NCBI RefSeq assembly: GCF_018070075.1
Contig: NZ_JAGPXE010000011.1
Location: 212,502-276,501, forward strand
Reading direction: 5' to 3'
Length of the DNA: 64,000 nt
DNA from: Saccharopolyspora endophytica
GTDB taxonomy: Bacteria; Actinomycetota; Actinomycetes; Mycobacteriales; Pseudonocardiaceae
Position numbers and translations under genes: made by a program
In this document: piece after piece, positions 57,115-64,000 of the stretch
Layout: every line of letters begins with the position of its first letter
Numbering within the stretch: position 1 is the first letter of the stretch
The notes under the pieces: model-generated
Databases searched by the model: none
The model's input: only the letters and a program-made list of their open reading frames with translations
What the model was told of the DNA's origin: nothing

Positions 57115-57876
57115 ATGACCGCCGCGATTGATCACTACGATCGCCTGCTCGCCGCGCACTACACCTGGATGCTCGGCGGCGATATCGAGGCACTAGCCAC
57201 CGCGCAGACCGAACTGCTCCGTGATCTGGGCCTGGCCGTCGCCCCAGACGAGCATGCCGCCGCGGTTGACCTTGGATGTGGCCCTGGACCGCAGACTCTG
57301 GCGCTCGCACGCCTCGGCTACAGCTCGGTCGCCGCAGTCGACACCAGCGCCGCCCTGCTCGATGAGCTCCGGCAACATGCCCGCCACGATTCCACCACGA
57401 CCATCCAGCCGGTTCACGACGACATCCGCGGTGTTCTCCCCCGCATCACCGAGCCCGACTCGACGACGGCCATTGCGTGCATGGGCGACACACTGCCGCA
57501 TCTCCCCACGCACACCGATGTCCGCGAACTGATCACGGACGTGGCCACATCGCTGCGCCCCGGCGGGAGCTTCGTCGCCACCTACCGCGACCTCACCCAC
57601 GAACTCCACGGCCCGGACCGCTTCATTCCCGTGCGCAGCAGCCCCGACCGGGTCCTCACCTGCTTCCTCGACTTCATCGACGAAAACACAGCACAGATCC
57701 ACGACCTCCTGTACACGCAGGACAACAACACGTGGAACCTGCAGGTCAGCAGCTACCCCAAGCTCCGGATCTCCCCCCAATGGCTGGGCGACCAGTGCAA
57801 CACCGCCGGCCTCCACATCCGCCACCACGAAACAAGCCCTAACGGCATGCGCGTCCTGCACGCGCAGAAACCGTGA
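57115..57876 (+). CDS. Class I SAM-dependent methyltransferase
   Basis: A 253-residue methyltransferase with the SAM motif AVDLGCGPGPQTL (residues about 47-59), the acidic ribose contact VAAVDTS, and a later CMGDTLPHL. The substrate cannot be told. ATG 57115 has AGAGGAAA at good distance. It follows the MarR gene by 137 nt on the same strand. A decayed relaxase begins after its stop. Confidence 0.87.
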   Translation: MTAAIDHYDRLLAAHYTWMLGGDIEALATAQTELLRDLGLAVAPDEHAAAVDLGCGPGPQTLALARLGYSSVAAVDTSAALLDELRQHARHDSTTTIQPVHDDIRGVLPRITEPDSTTAIACMGDTLPHLPTHTDVRELITDVATSLRPGGSFVATYRDLTHELHGPDRFIPVRSSPDRVLTCFLDFIDENTAQIHDLLYTQDNNTWNLQVSSYPKLRISPQWLGDQCNTAGLHIRHHETSPNGMRVLHAQKP

Positions 57877-57924
57877 CGATCGACAGAGCATGCCCAGCAG
57901 GTCTCCACCTTCCACACGAGCGAG

Positions 57925-58195
57925 ACCTGCTGGAGCGACACCCGGCTACCCGCATCAGCAGCTACGATCTCGTCTTCGCCCCGCTCACATCGTGTCGGTC
58001 ACCTGGGCACTGTCCGATGAGACCACCCGGGAACAGATCCTCGACTTGCACCGCCAGGCCGTGCTGGGACACGTTGCAGCACTTCGAAGACAACGTCGCA
58101 CACACCCGCAAAGGCCCCTGCGGCTACGCCCAGTACGGCGTGCAGCGCATTACCACCTCGGTGGAGCGGATGTGGCACGGGCGAAGATTCACCGT
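57925..58195 (+). pseudogene. Fragment of a TrwC/MobF conjugative relaxase
   Basis: Three pieces in alternating plus-strand frames match the N-terminal relaxase domain in order: ATRISSYDLVFAP, then VSVTWALSDETTREQILDLH, then HFEDNVAHTRKGPCGYAQYG. The family pattern is YDLTFSAPKSVSxxWALxD followed by a helix and HxxxTRxGxGG. At least two frameshifts and the loss of both ends show decay. It fills most of the 312-bp gap before the next gene and suggests a former conjugative element here. Confidence 0.7.
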
Positions 58196-58707
58196 GCGGG
58201 TTCGGTGCTGTCCATGCCGGCGCGTGGGTCCGCGCCGCTGAGCAGCTCCGTCGCGTGGTGCATCCGCAGTCCCTCCAGCACTTCGAGTTGGCCCTGAGCG
58301 CGTTCGTGCAGCCGCTCGATCGCCGCAGAATCGAGCCTGCTGTCGTGCTGCGCCACGACCAGAAGAGAACGCCACCCACTGGCCTTGCCCTCGACGCCGA
58401 GCCGCAACGACTCCAACTCGATCAGCTTCGTCAGGGGCGAGACGGTCAACACCGAGCCGTTGGCCTTCAGCCGGGTCAGGCGCTCGCCGATCCAGGCGGC
58501 CCACGCCTTGTGCAACGAAACGTCCACATCGAGGGATGCCATGATCTTCCGCAGCGAACGGCGGTCCTCGTCGATCTCTGCCGTGAGCTCCCGCAGGCTT
58601 CGAGCCTCTTCCTCGTTCGTAGCCCCGCGCGTGCGTCGCCGAGCCAGCTCGACGCCCACGACCGCACCCGCGTAGTGGTCGTTGAGGTAGATATCCAAAG
58701 ACCGCAC
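58189..58707 (-). CDS. Conserved actinobacterial helical protein
   Basis: A 172-residue, mostly helical protein. Its opening (SLDIYLNDHYAGAVVGVELA) and the segment SPLTKLIELESLRLGVEGK are typical of an uncharacterised actinobacterial family, perhaps a ferritin-like bundle. GTG 58707 follows GAGGGGAACGCTC. It lies 34 nt after the DUF2267 gene on the same strand and is probably co-transcribed. Function unknown. Confidence 0.75.
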   Translation of the reverse strand: MRSLDIYLNDHYAGAVVGVELARRRTRGATNEEEARSLRELTAEIDEDRRSLRKIMASLDVDVSLHKAWAAWIGERLTRLKANGSVLTVSPLTKLIELESLRLGVEGKASGWRSLLVVAQHDSRLDSAAIERLHERAQGQLEVLEGLRMHHATELLSGADPRAGMDSTEPAR

Positions 58708-58741
58708 GAGCGTTCCCCTCTCAGCAGAAGTTGTGTTCCGC

Positions 58742-59473
58742 TCAACCACCGGAACCGACAGCACGGATCGCCTCATCGATACGCGCGGCCAGCCGCATGT
58801 CGAGTTCCGTGACGCTTCCCAGGGAACGCGTGCGCACCTCGAACCGCACGAGTTCGGCGCCCGGGTGCGTCACGTTCACGTGGTGCGACAACTCTTCTTC
58901 GGCTGCGCGCACTCTCGCGAGCAACGGCCGCTGGCGGTCCTGCGGCAAGGAAATCTCGCGAGAGATCCCAGCTGTGGAGCCGCGCCAGTTCTCCAACTGG
59001 TCCAAGGCCCGCTCGAGCTCGTCCGGATCGAGCGGGCGTGGCTTGTCCTCGGCAGCCGCGGCGTTCAAGTCCGGCGGTGGTCCTTGACCGGGCGCTGCGA
59101 ACAGCGGTGCGAACTCCTGCGGCAAGCGGTGGCGCAGCGATTCGCCCAAGGCCGGATCGGCGGTGACGATCTCGGAGAGGACCGCTTCCAGCAGGTATCG
59201 GGCCCTCTCGGGTGGGCAGGACGCACGGCGCGACATCTCCTGCACGAGATCGGGCGCTGTGCTGCCCTCGGGGGTGGAGCTCTCCCCGACGATGGCGTCG
59301 CGGAGCGTGGGCGGCAGCACCGAGGCCACTTGTTCTCGGTCCAGGCCGTCGAGGTGCTGCGCCAGGGCCTCGAGCGCATGGGTGCTCGCCTCGCGAGCCT
59401 CCTGCGTCGTCGCAACGCCGGCGCGTCGCATCACACCGTCGGTGAACTCCTGGTACTGGGCCGACACGATCAT
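58742..59473 (-). CDS. DUF2267 protein fused to a pterin-carbinolamine-dehydratase-like domain
   Basis: About 243 residues. The first part (to about 120) is DUF2267 (EFTDGVMRRAGV, HLDGLDREQVASVLPPTLRD). The last part (about 150-243) looks like 4a-hydroxytetrahydrobiopterin dehydratase: LDPDELERALDQLENWR, the HHVNVTHPG segment in place of HHPD, and SVTELDMRLAARIDEAI. Whether the dehydratase site is active is unclear because the His spacing is altered. The start is uncertain (ATG 59473, ATG 59494 or GTG 59467). It heads a two-gene unit. The 252 bp between it and the DUF4383 gene show nothing else. Confidence 0.75.
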   Translation of the reverse strand: MIVSAQYQEFTDGVMRRAGVATTQEAREASTHALEALAQHLDGLDREQVASVLPPTLRDAIVGESSTPEGSTAPDLVQEMSRRASCPPERARYLLEAVLSEIVTADPALGESLRHRLPQEFAPLFAAPGQGPPPDLNAAAAEDKPRPLDPDELERALDQLENWRGSTAGISREISLPQDRQRPLLARVRAAEEELSHHVNVTHPGAELVRFEVRTRSLGSVTELDMRLAARIDEAIRAVGSGG

Positions 59474-59725
59474 CCACAACCCAACTGGCCACATCGGATA
59501 GGCGTTTCATGCATACAGGTGCCCGACGGGGAGACCCATCAAACGGCTCGACGGTGCCGCACACCGCGCTGTCCCTCCGCTGCGACGACCATTCCGCGTC
59601 CCAGTCTGAGCCTGGAGGGCCTGCTGCACCTCCGGAAGCGAGCTGGTTACGGCATGTGGGTGGCTGGTGGAGACCCGATGGCGCTTCGAGATCGCAGGAT
59701 CGTGGTACCACGCGGCTGAACGGAT

Positions 59726-60208
59726 CTACCGCGGCGTGTCTTCTTCACCGCTCCTGGCCTCGCGAGCCTTCGGGCGATGCATGGTGGTGATCAGTCGCCG
59801 CCGGCCCGCCGACCCCGGCACCACGTAAGCGCCGCAGAGGACGATGAAGCCCAGCAACGCGAGCGCGGCGTGCAGGAAGTTCTCCGGCGGGTCGAGGGCG
59901 AAGATCGTGCTCGACTCGTTCGCCGTGCTCTGGGCGGTGCCGTAGAGGAAGAGAACCAGGAACACGACCAGTTCAGCTGCCGCGAACCAGCGGATCGTGC
60001 GCAACGACCACGTCGAGACCACGGCGAGCACACCGGTGACGAGCAGGAGAACGGCATGCGCCGGATTGAGTTCGAACACCACGAGCGGCTGGTCCTCCGG
60101 TGGCACCGTCAGCGCGATCAGTCCCGCGGCCCCGAGCACCATGAGCAGCACGCCCTCCGCAGCGTGGACGAGCCTCCACCCGAGCGGACCAGTGACGCGT
60201 TCTGCCAA
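59726..60208 (-). CDS. DUF4383 membrane protein
   Basis: A 160-residue membrane protein with four hydrophobic helices: LVHAAEGVLLMVLGAAGL, NPAHAVLLLVTGVLAV, AAELVVFLVLFLYG and FLHAALALLGFIVLCGAY. The NPAHAVLHLxxG pattern is typical of DUF4383, common in actinobacteria and of unknown function. TTG 60208 is chosen because the homology begins there and AGAGGAG lies upstream. Confidence 0.7.
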   Translation of the reverse strand: MAERVTGPLGWRLVHAAEGVLLMVLGAAGLIALTVPPEDQPLVVFELNPAHAVLLLVTGVLAVVSTWSLRTIRWFAAAELVVFLVLFLYGTAQSTANESSTIFALDPPENFLHAALALLGFIVLCGAYVVPGSAGRRRLITTMHRPKAREARSGEEDTPR

Positions 60209-60787
60209 AACCTGCGCTCCTCTTAGTCTTCGGCCAAGGCATACCCGAGCGCGTGGGCGGCAAACGAAGGCGGGGCGCAGCCGGGCTCGCCATGTCGCCC
60301 GGAGCTCGATCACCCGGGGGCATCGACCACGGCGCGGAGGTCGTCCCGGAACTGGCGGCACGCCGCCTCGCGGTCCGCGGCGCGCAGAACCGGGAGGGGT
60401 GCACCGTCGCGAGGATGGAATCGGGGTGTGCTCGCCCACGTCGATGCCGTCGGGGAAGTCGAGCGGGATCCCGCGGTGGCGACCAACCGGCCGGGGCACG
60501 CGCCACGCACTCTTCGAGTGACACCAGGGACAGGCCGGCTTAGACCGGCAGCCAGTGATACCGCTCGATGAGGCACTCGCGCACGCGGGTCAGGACCGCT
60601 CCAGGAGCGCGTGCGGCAGTCACACGGAGCACCCCAGGTGGGTACTCGACGATCACCTCGAATCGGTGCGAATGCGATCTCCGACGATGCTAAGAACACC
60701 GCAACACCATGCGACTCGATCTCCTCGCCGTCCCCCGAGGAGACCTCGGCGGTGGCGCGATCGTGGACAGCACCGCCGCGAGCCTGC
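60209..60787. other. 579-bp gap with coding-like debris
   Basis: No gene can be defended. On the minus strand, 60540-60656 is an open frame of 38 residues (VEYPPGVLRVTAARAPG then RECLIERYHWLPV) with GC-rich third positions but no ribosome site. Around 60420-60480 another frame reads GIPLDFPDGIDVGEHT and is then lost. These look like remains of one or two degraded genes. Confidence 0.4.
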
Positions 60788-61681
60788 TCAGCCCCGATCC
60801 GGGCCGGCCGCCTGCGCAGGGGCCGTCATCGCCCAGCGGATCGCGCCCACGATGCCGTGCCCGCCGAGGCGGACCGCCGTCGCCTCGGTGACCGGCAGGT
60901 AGGGCAGGCGCAGCGGCCACCGCGCCCACACGGGCAGTTCTGCCACCGCCGCGGAGGCCAGGAAGGCGTAGGGGACCCGGGCGACCACCGGCACAGGCGG
61001 ATCGAGCAGCAGGAAACGAGCGGCCGCCCGAGCTTCGGGTGTGCCCCGCAGTTCCGGGCGGTAGGCCGCGAGCCGTGCGGCCAGCTCGGCGCGGTCGCGC
61101 GGTGGATCGACGACGCCGAGCGCGGTGCCGATGCGCGCCATGTCGTCGATGTAGGCGTCACAGGCGTCGTCGTCCAGCGGCACCGCTCCGTAGTGCTGGT
61201 GGCATCGCAGGAAGCTGTCCACCTCGGCGACGTGGACCCAGCCCAGCAGGTGCGGGTCGCTGGCCCGGTAGGTCCGACCATCGCGGATCGAGCCGCGCAC
61301 CTTCCGGTGCACGCGGCGCACGGTGGCCACCGCGTCCTGCGCGTCGGAGGCGGTGCCGAAGGTCGTCACCGCGAGGAAGGTGCTCGTGCGCTGCAAGCGC
61401 CCCCACGGATCTCCCCGGTAACCGGAGTGCGCGGCCACGGCCGCCATGGCCAGCGGGTGCAGCGATTGCAGCAGCAGCGCCCGCAGCCCGCCGACGAACA
61501 TGGCGGCATCGGCGTGCACCCGGCGGATCGGCCGGTCCTCGGAGAACCAGCGCGGGCCCGGCAGGCCGTGGATGCGGGCCCGCTTGGCCGGACCGTCGGA
61601 GCCGGCGACGCGTTCGAACAGCGCGGCTCCCCAACGCTGCCGCAGCAACGTCAGCGGGCCCAGCACCTTCTCCGACGTCAC
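60788..61681 (-). CDS. Oxygenase MpaB family protein (DUF2236)
   Basis: A 297-residue helical protein with the DUF2236/MpaB pattern: VHADAAMFVGGLRALLLQSL, HPLAMAAVAAHSGYRGDPWG, RLQRTSTFLAVTTFG and HLLGWVHVAEVDSFL. The family includes heme b oxygenases such as latex-clearing protein; conserved His in HPLAM and WVH may hold the heme. GTG 61681 is the likely start. It stands alone, 132 bp downstream of the PEBP gene. Confidence 0.85.
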   Translation of the reverse strand: MTSEKVLGPLTLLRQRWGAALFERVAGSDGPAKRARIHGLPGPRWFSEDRPIRRVHADAAMFVGGLRALLLQSLHPLAMAAVAAHSGYRGDPWGRLQRTSTFLAVTTFGTASDAQDAVATVRRVHRKVRGSIRDGRTYRASDPHLLGWVHVAEVDSFLRCHQHYGAVPLDDDACDAYIDDMARIGTALGVVDPPRDRAELAARLAAYRPELRGTPEARAAARFLLLDPPVPVVARVPYAFLASAAVAELPVWARWPLRLPYLPVTEATAVRLGGHGIVGAIRWAMTAPAQAAGPDRG

Positions 61682-61813
61682 GGAACCAGCATGGGCCTCC
61701 CACCGGACTGGACGCCAGGGCGCGAGCGGATCGGTGTCGGCGCCCCGGCTGCCCGCCGGAGCAGCGGACTCAGGTGTGGTCGTCGACGACCGGGAGCCGC
61801 GCGCGGTGAGGAA

Positions 61814-62488
61814 TCAACGCTGGTACAGCCCGACGATGGTTCCTCGTGCGACTTCGCTGTCGGCCAACGCGCGGTACAGCTCGTCCAGTCCGGATTCAGC
61901 GCCGAGGTTCAGCGGCCGGTTGCTGGCGAAGACGTGGAAGAAGTACCGGTGAGCGGCATCGCCGACCGGTGGCATCGGACCGGACCAGCCGTACTCACCG
62001 AAGTCGTTGCGCGATTCCACCGCACGCCCGGGTGCTTCGCCGTGGTCGATGCGGTCCACGGAGGGTGGCAGCGACGAAACCAGCCAGTGCAGGAACGTGC
62101 CGTTCGGGGCGTCCGGGTCCGCGCACACGACGGCGAGCTCAACGGCGTCGTCGGGCACACCGTCCCACTCCAGCGTCGGCGCGATGTCCTCGCCGTCCTT
62201 GCTGCACCAGCGCGGGAGCACGTCGTGGTCGTTGAAGGTGCTGCTGCGGAGGTGTATGCCGCCCCCTTCCCGGTCCCGCTCGCGTCCCTTGCCGCCGGGC
62301 TCGCCCGACGGCCTCTCGCCCAGCGGGCCTTCCGCGCGATCGTCCGCCGGCCGTCGCGGAGGGTTGTCCCGCTGGAGCTCGCGCTGGGTGACCCGGTCGG
62401 CGGCCTCGTCCGACATGCCCTCGTCGCTGTGCTCCTTGCGGCGCCGGGCGCGCGCGACGTCGTACTGGTGGCTTCCGGGTTCCGGCAT
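61814..62488 (-). CDS. YbhB/YbcL-type PEBP protein
   Basis: A 224-residue protein with a charged, disordered N-terminal stretch (1-75) followed by the PEBP (Raf-kinase-inhibitor-like) fold: PRWCSKDGEDIAPTLEW, ADPDAPNGTFLHWLVSSLP, YGWSGPMPPVGDAAHRYFF and GTIVGLYQR. The ligand pocket residues DPDAP and GPxPPxGxxHRY are kept. ATG 62488 has GAGGGAG upstream. Bacterial members have no settled function. Confidence 0.88.
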   Translation of the reverse strand: MPEPGSHQYDVARARRRKEHSDEGMSDEAADRVTQRELQRDNPPRRPADDRAEGPLGERPSGEPGGKGRERDREGGGIHLRSSTFNDHDVLPRWCSKDGEDIAPTLEWDGVPDDAVELAVVCADPDAPNGTFLHWLVSSLPPSVDRIDHGEAPGRAVESRNDFGEYGWSGPMPPVGDAAHRYFFHVFASNRPLNLGAESGLDELYRALADSEVARGTIVGLYQR

Positions 62489-62727
62489 GACCGCACTCCC
62501 TCTCGACACCCGGTCGAATCGGCCGGGTGGTCGGCGTGAACTCACTCAGCGAGTATCCGCGCGCTCCGGTGGTGAAACGCCCGTCCTCCTGTCCGATGCG
62601 GGCATTGCGCGGAGGGGATTCCTCAGTGGCAGTCGAGGCGACACGTCGACGGCCGATTGCGGGACTCGCGCAGTTGTGAGGCACTGGCGGGGGTGCTTCT
62701 GTGGAACCTCCGGATGGGAATTCAAGC

Positions 62728-63294
62728 ATGCGTGCGAGGATGTGGCGTCGTCCCCGGCCGAGCCGGCAGCGGACCTCGATGGAGGTCTTCCGGCGGGGGG
62801 CTGTGCACGGTCTCGTGGCGGGTACCGTCGGCGTCGCTGCCATGACGCTCAGCGAGAAGCTCGAACAGCGCTTCACCGGCCGCCCGAACTCCCACGTGCC
62901 GGGTGCGACGTTGGCAGGCCTGATGGGTACGGCGCGGGAACCAGCAGGGATGAACGTCCTCATGCACCTAGGTCAGGGGATCCTCCTCGGAGCTCTCCGC
63001 GGCACCATGGCCCACGCCGGTTTGAGAGGGCCCTTATCCTCCGCCATGTTCGCGGTCGTGCGCCTGACCAACGACCAAACGTTGGAGAACGCGACCGGAG
63101 TCGGTGCCCCGCCGTGGACGTGGCCGCGTGATGAACTCGCCGTCGACCTGTTCCACAAGACCGTGTACGCGGTGACCACAGGACTCGTGGCGGACCGACT
63201 CGCCGCGCACACCGGCCCGGGACCCGGGCAGCGCCACGCGCAACGCGTACCCGGACGTCACGCCAACGTGGGGCCACCCCCACCCCCGAACTGA
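62728..63294 (+). CDS. Hypothetical membrane-associated protein
   Basis: About 188 residues with hydrophobic stretches (HGLVAGTVGVAAMTLSEKL, LGQGILLGALRGTMAH) and a Pro-rich tail. The AGTVGVAAMTLSEKLEQR and GRPNSHVPG pattern recurs in actinobacterial hypothetical proteins. The start is unsure: GTG 62701, ATG 62728 or ATG 62779 are in frame. Function unknown. Confidence 0.65.
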   Translation: MRARMWRRPRPSRQRTSMEVFRRGAVHGLVAGTVGVAAMTLSEKLEQRFTGRPNSHVPGATLAGLMGTAREPAGMNVLMHLGQGILLGALRGTMAHAGLRGPLSSAMFAVVRLTNDQTLENATGVGAPPWTWPRDELAVDLFHKTVYAVTTGLVADRLAAHTGPGPGQRHAQRVPGRHANVGPPPPPN

Positions 63295-63657
63295 GGCCGG
63301 CGTCGCCGTGCCCACTGTCCACCGCGGCATCGGCACCGACTCGGCGAAACCGCGCTTGCGCAGCCGGCCCGCTCGTGGCGCGTGGTGAAGACGGGCAACG
63401 CCCGGTCGAGCTCCCACGCCGCAACGCGGCCGAAATGATCTCATCTCCTTGCCAGCGGGGGTGTTCCGTCCTACTAGGGACGGCTGCGACCGATCGGGGC
63501 GCAGCAGACCGTTCGAGATATCGCCGGCCTATACCGGCCGGAAATGCTCGCCGCGCCGGCGGCGCCCCTCACGTGACTCGACGTGCGAGCGCACCGAACA
63601 GAGGGAGAAGGCCCCGGAACACCTCGCGTCCGACCGCCAGCGCGCGGTGCAGTGCGC
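63295..63657. other. 363-bp gap
   Basis: Several short overlapping frames exist on both strands but none has a ribosome site or known motif. A modest inverted repeat surrounds CCGGCCTATACCGG near 63525. I see nothing else. Confidence 0.5.
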
Positions 63658-63969
63658 TCATTCGAAAGTACGACGCTGCGAGAGCACGTCGTCCAGCTTG
63701 TCTTCGATACGTTCGAGGTCCTTGGCTTCCGCCTGGAACAACCAGTGCTTGGCGCCCATCAGCAAAATCGCCTGGAAGATGAGCTGCAGCCATTCGGATT
63801 GCCAATTCTCGAAGGTCGCCGAGAAAAATTGGTACAGGAAGCTTGCCCACTGGAAGGTTTGGCCGTGCTGGGCGGGAGTGTCCTGATCTTTGTGTGTGGG
63901 GCGGTGATCCGACAGGCTGGAAGCGTCCGCTTTCGGCTGGAAGGGGATCATCGTGACCGACGGCGACAC
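63658..63969 (-). CDS. DUF6766-like protein, possibly N-terminally truncated
   Basis: A 103-residue frame whose core (FFSATFENWQSEWLQL, then GAKHWLF and AKDLERIEDKLDDVL) resembles the NWQSE(F/W)LQ motif of DUF6766 membrane proteins. The usual N-terminal helices are absent, and GTG 63969 has no ribosome site. Its proposed start overlaps the start of a divergent gene that does have one. GC content is lower than in neighbours. It is either a short variant or a truncated gene. Confidence 0.45.
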   Translation of the reverse strand: MSPSVTMIPFQPKADASSLSDHRPTHKDQDTPAQHGQTFQWASFLYQFFSATFENWQSEWLQLIFQAILLMGAKHWLFQAEAKDLERIEDKLDDVLSQRRTFE

Positions 63970-64000
63970 GACAGCATCGCAGGATGACGACGAGGACCGG
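63953..64000 (+). CDS. Start of an unidentified gene (runs off right edge)
   Basis: GTG 63953 follows AAGGGGATCATC, a strong ribosome site, and opens an acidic frame (TDGDTTASQDDDEDR) to the window end. Sixteen residues are too few to identify it. Confidence 0.4.
   Translation, partial: MTDGDTTASQDDDEDR

Overview
This is about 64 kb of high-GC actinomycete chromosome. GC-rich third codon positions, SARP-era style modular PKS genes, NhaA/TerC/Nramp membrane proteins, DUF2267, DUF3040, DUF4383, MpaB and PucR families and GTG starts all point to a filamentous actinobacterium. A member of the Pseudonocardiales is my guess, not a demonstrated identity. I saw no rRNA, tRNA, CRISPR array or intact insertion sequence.

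The left two thirds (1 to about 42.9 kb) is a natural-product cluster that runs off the left edge. Almost all of it is read leftwards. From upstream to downstream it holds: an arginine:glycine-type amidinotransferase, a type II thioesterase (frameshifted), a stand-alone condensation-carrier didomain, an argininosuccinate-lyase-like enzyme, a PduX-like GHMP amino-acid kinase, a cysteine-synthase/ATP-grasp fusion, a cytochrome P450, two giant type I PKS proteins (loading module plus five extension modules), and a DpgA-like type III PKS cut by the window edge. An O-methyltransferase is divergent from the amidinotransferase. A PAPS-type sulfotransferase and an MbtH protein face each other across a perfect terminator hairpin. 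Reading the domains gives a pentaketide: loading with KSQ and a degenerate AT; module 1 methylmalonyl, DH-KR; module 2 methylmalonyl, KR; modules 3 and 4 methylmalonyl, fully reducing; module 5 malonyl with a dead KR. There is no in-cis thioesterase. The amino-acid cassette (kinase, PLP/ATP-grasp, lyase, amidinotransferase) looks able to build a diamino or guanidino amino acid, but the substrates are inference. I do not recognise the product.

Five transcription units of this cluster (dpgA-like gene, PKS operon, amidinotransferase operon, mbtH, sulfotransferase) each have upstream a copy of a bipartite 22-bp element, GTAACGGYGG-N6-CNGRTK, in the same orientation relative to the gene. I read this as the operator of an unseen pathway-specific regulator. 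It also ties the sulfotransferase and mbtH genes to the cluster.

Two frameshifts interrupt cluster genes (PKS at about 18,277; thioesterase at about 38,496). Either the sequence has errors there or the pathway is decaying.

From 43 kb rightwards the window is ordinary chromosome: small membrane and zinc-ribbon proteins, a PucR regulator, a site-2 protease, NhaA, TerC with a probable Mn-type riboswitch, an Nramp-related transporter lacking the usual metal motifs, an FHA protein, a long acyl-CoA dehydrogenase, a PAS-PAS-GGDEF cyclase, a MarR regulator sitting on a perfect palindrome, a methyltransferase, and several conserved actinobacterial proteins. Between them lie decayed fragments of a SulP transporter, an alpha/beta hydrolase and a conjugative relaxase.
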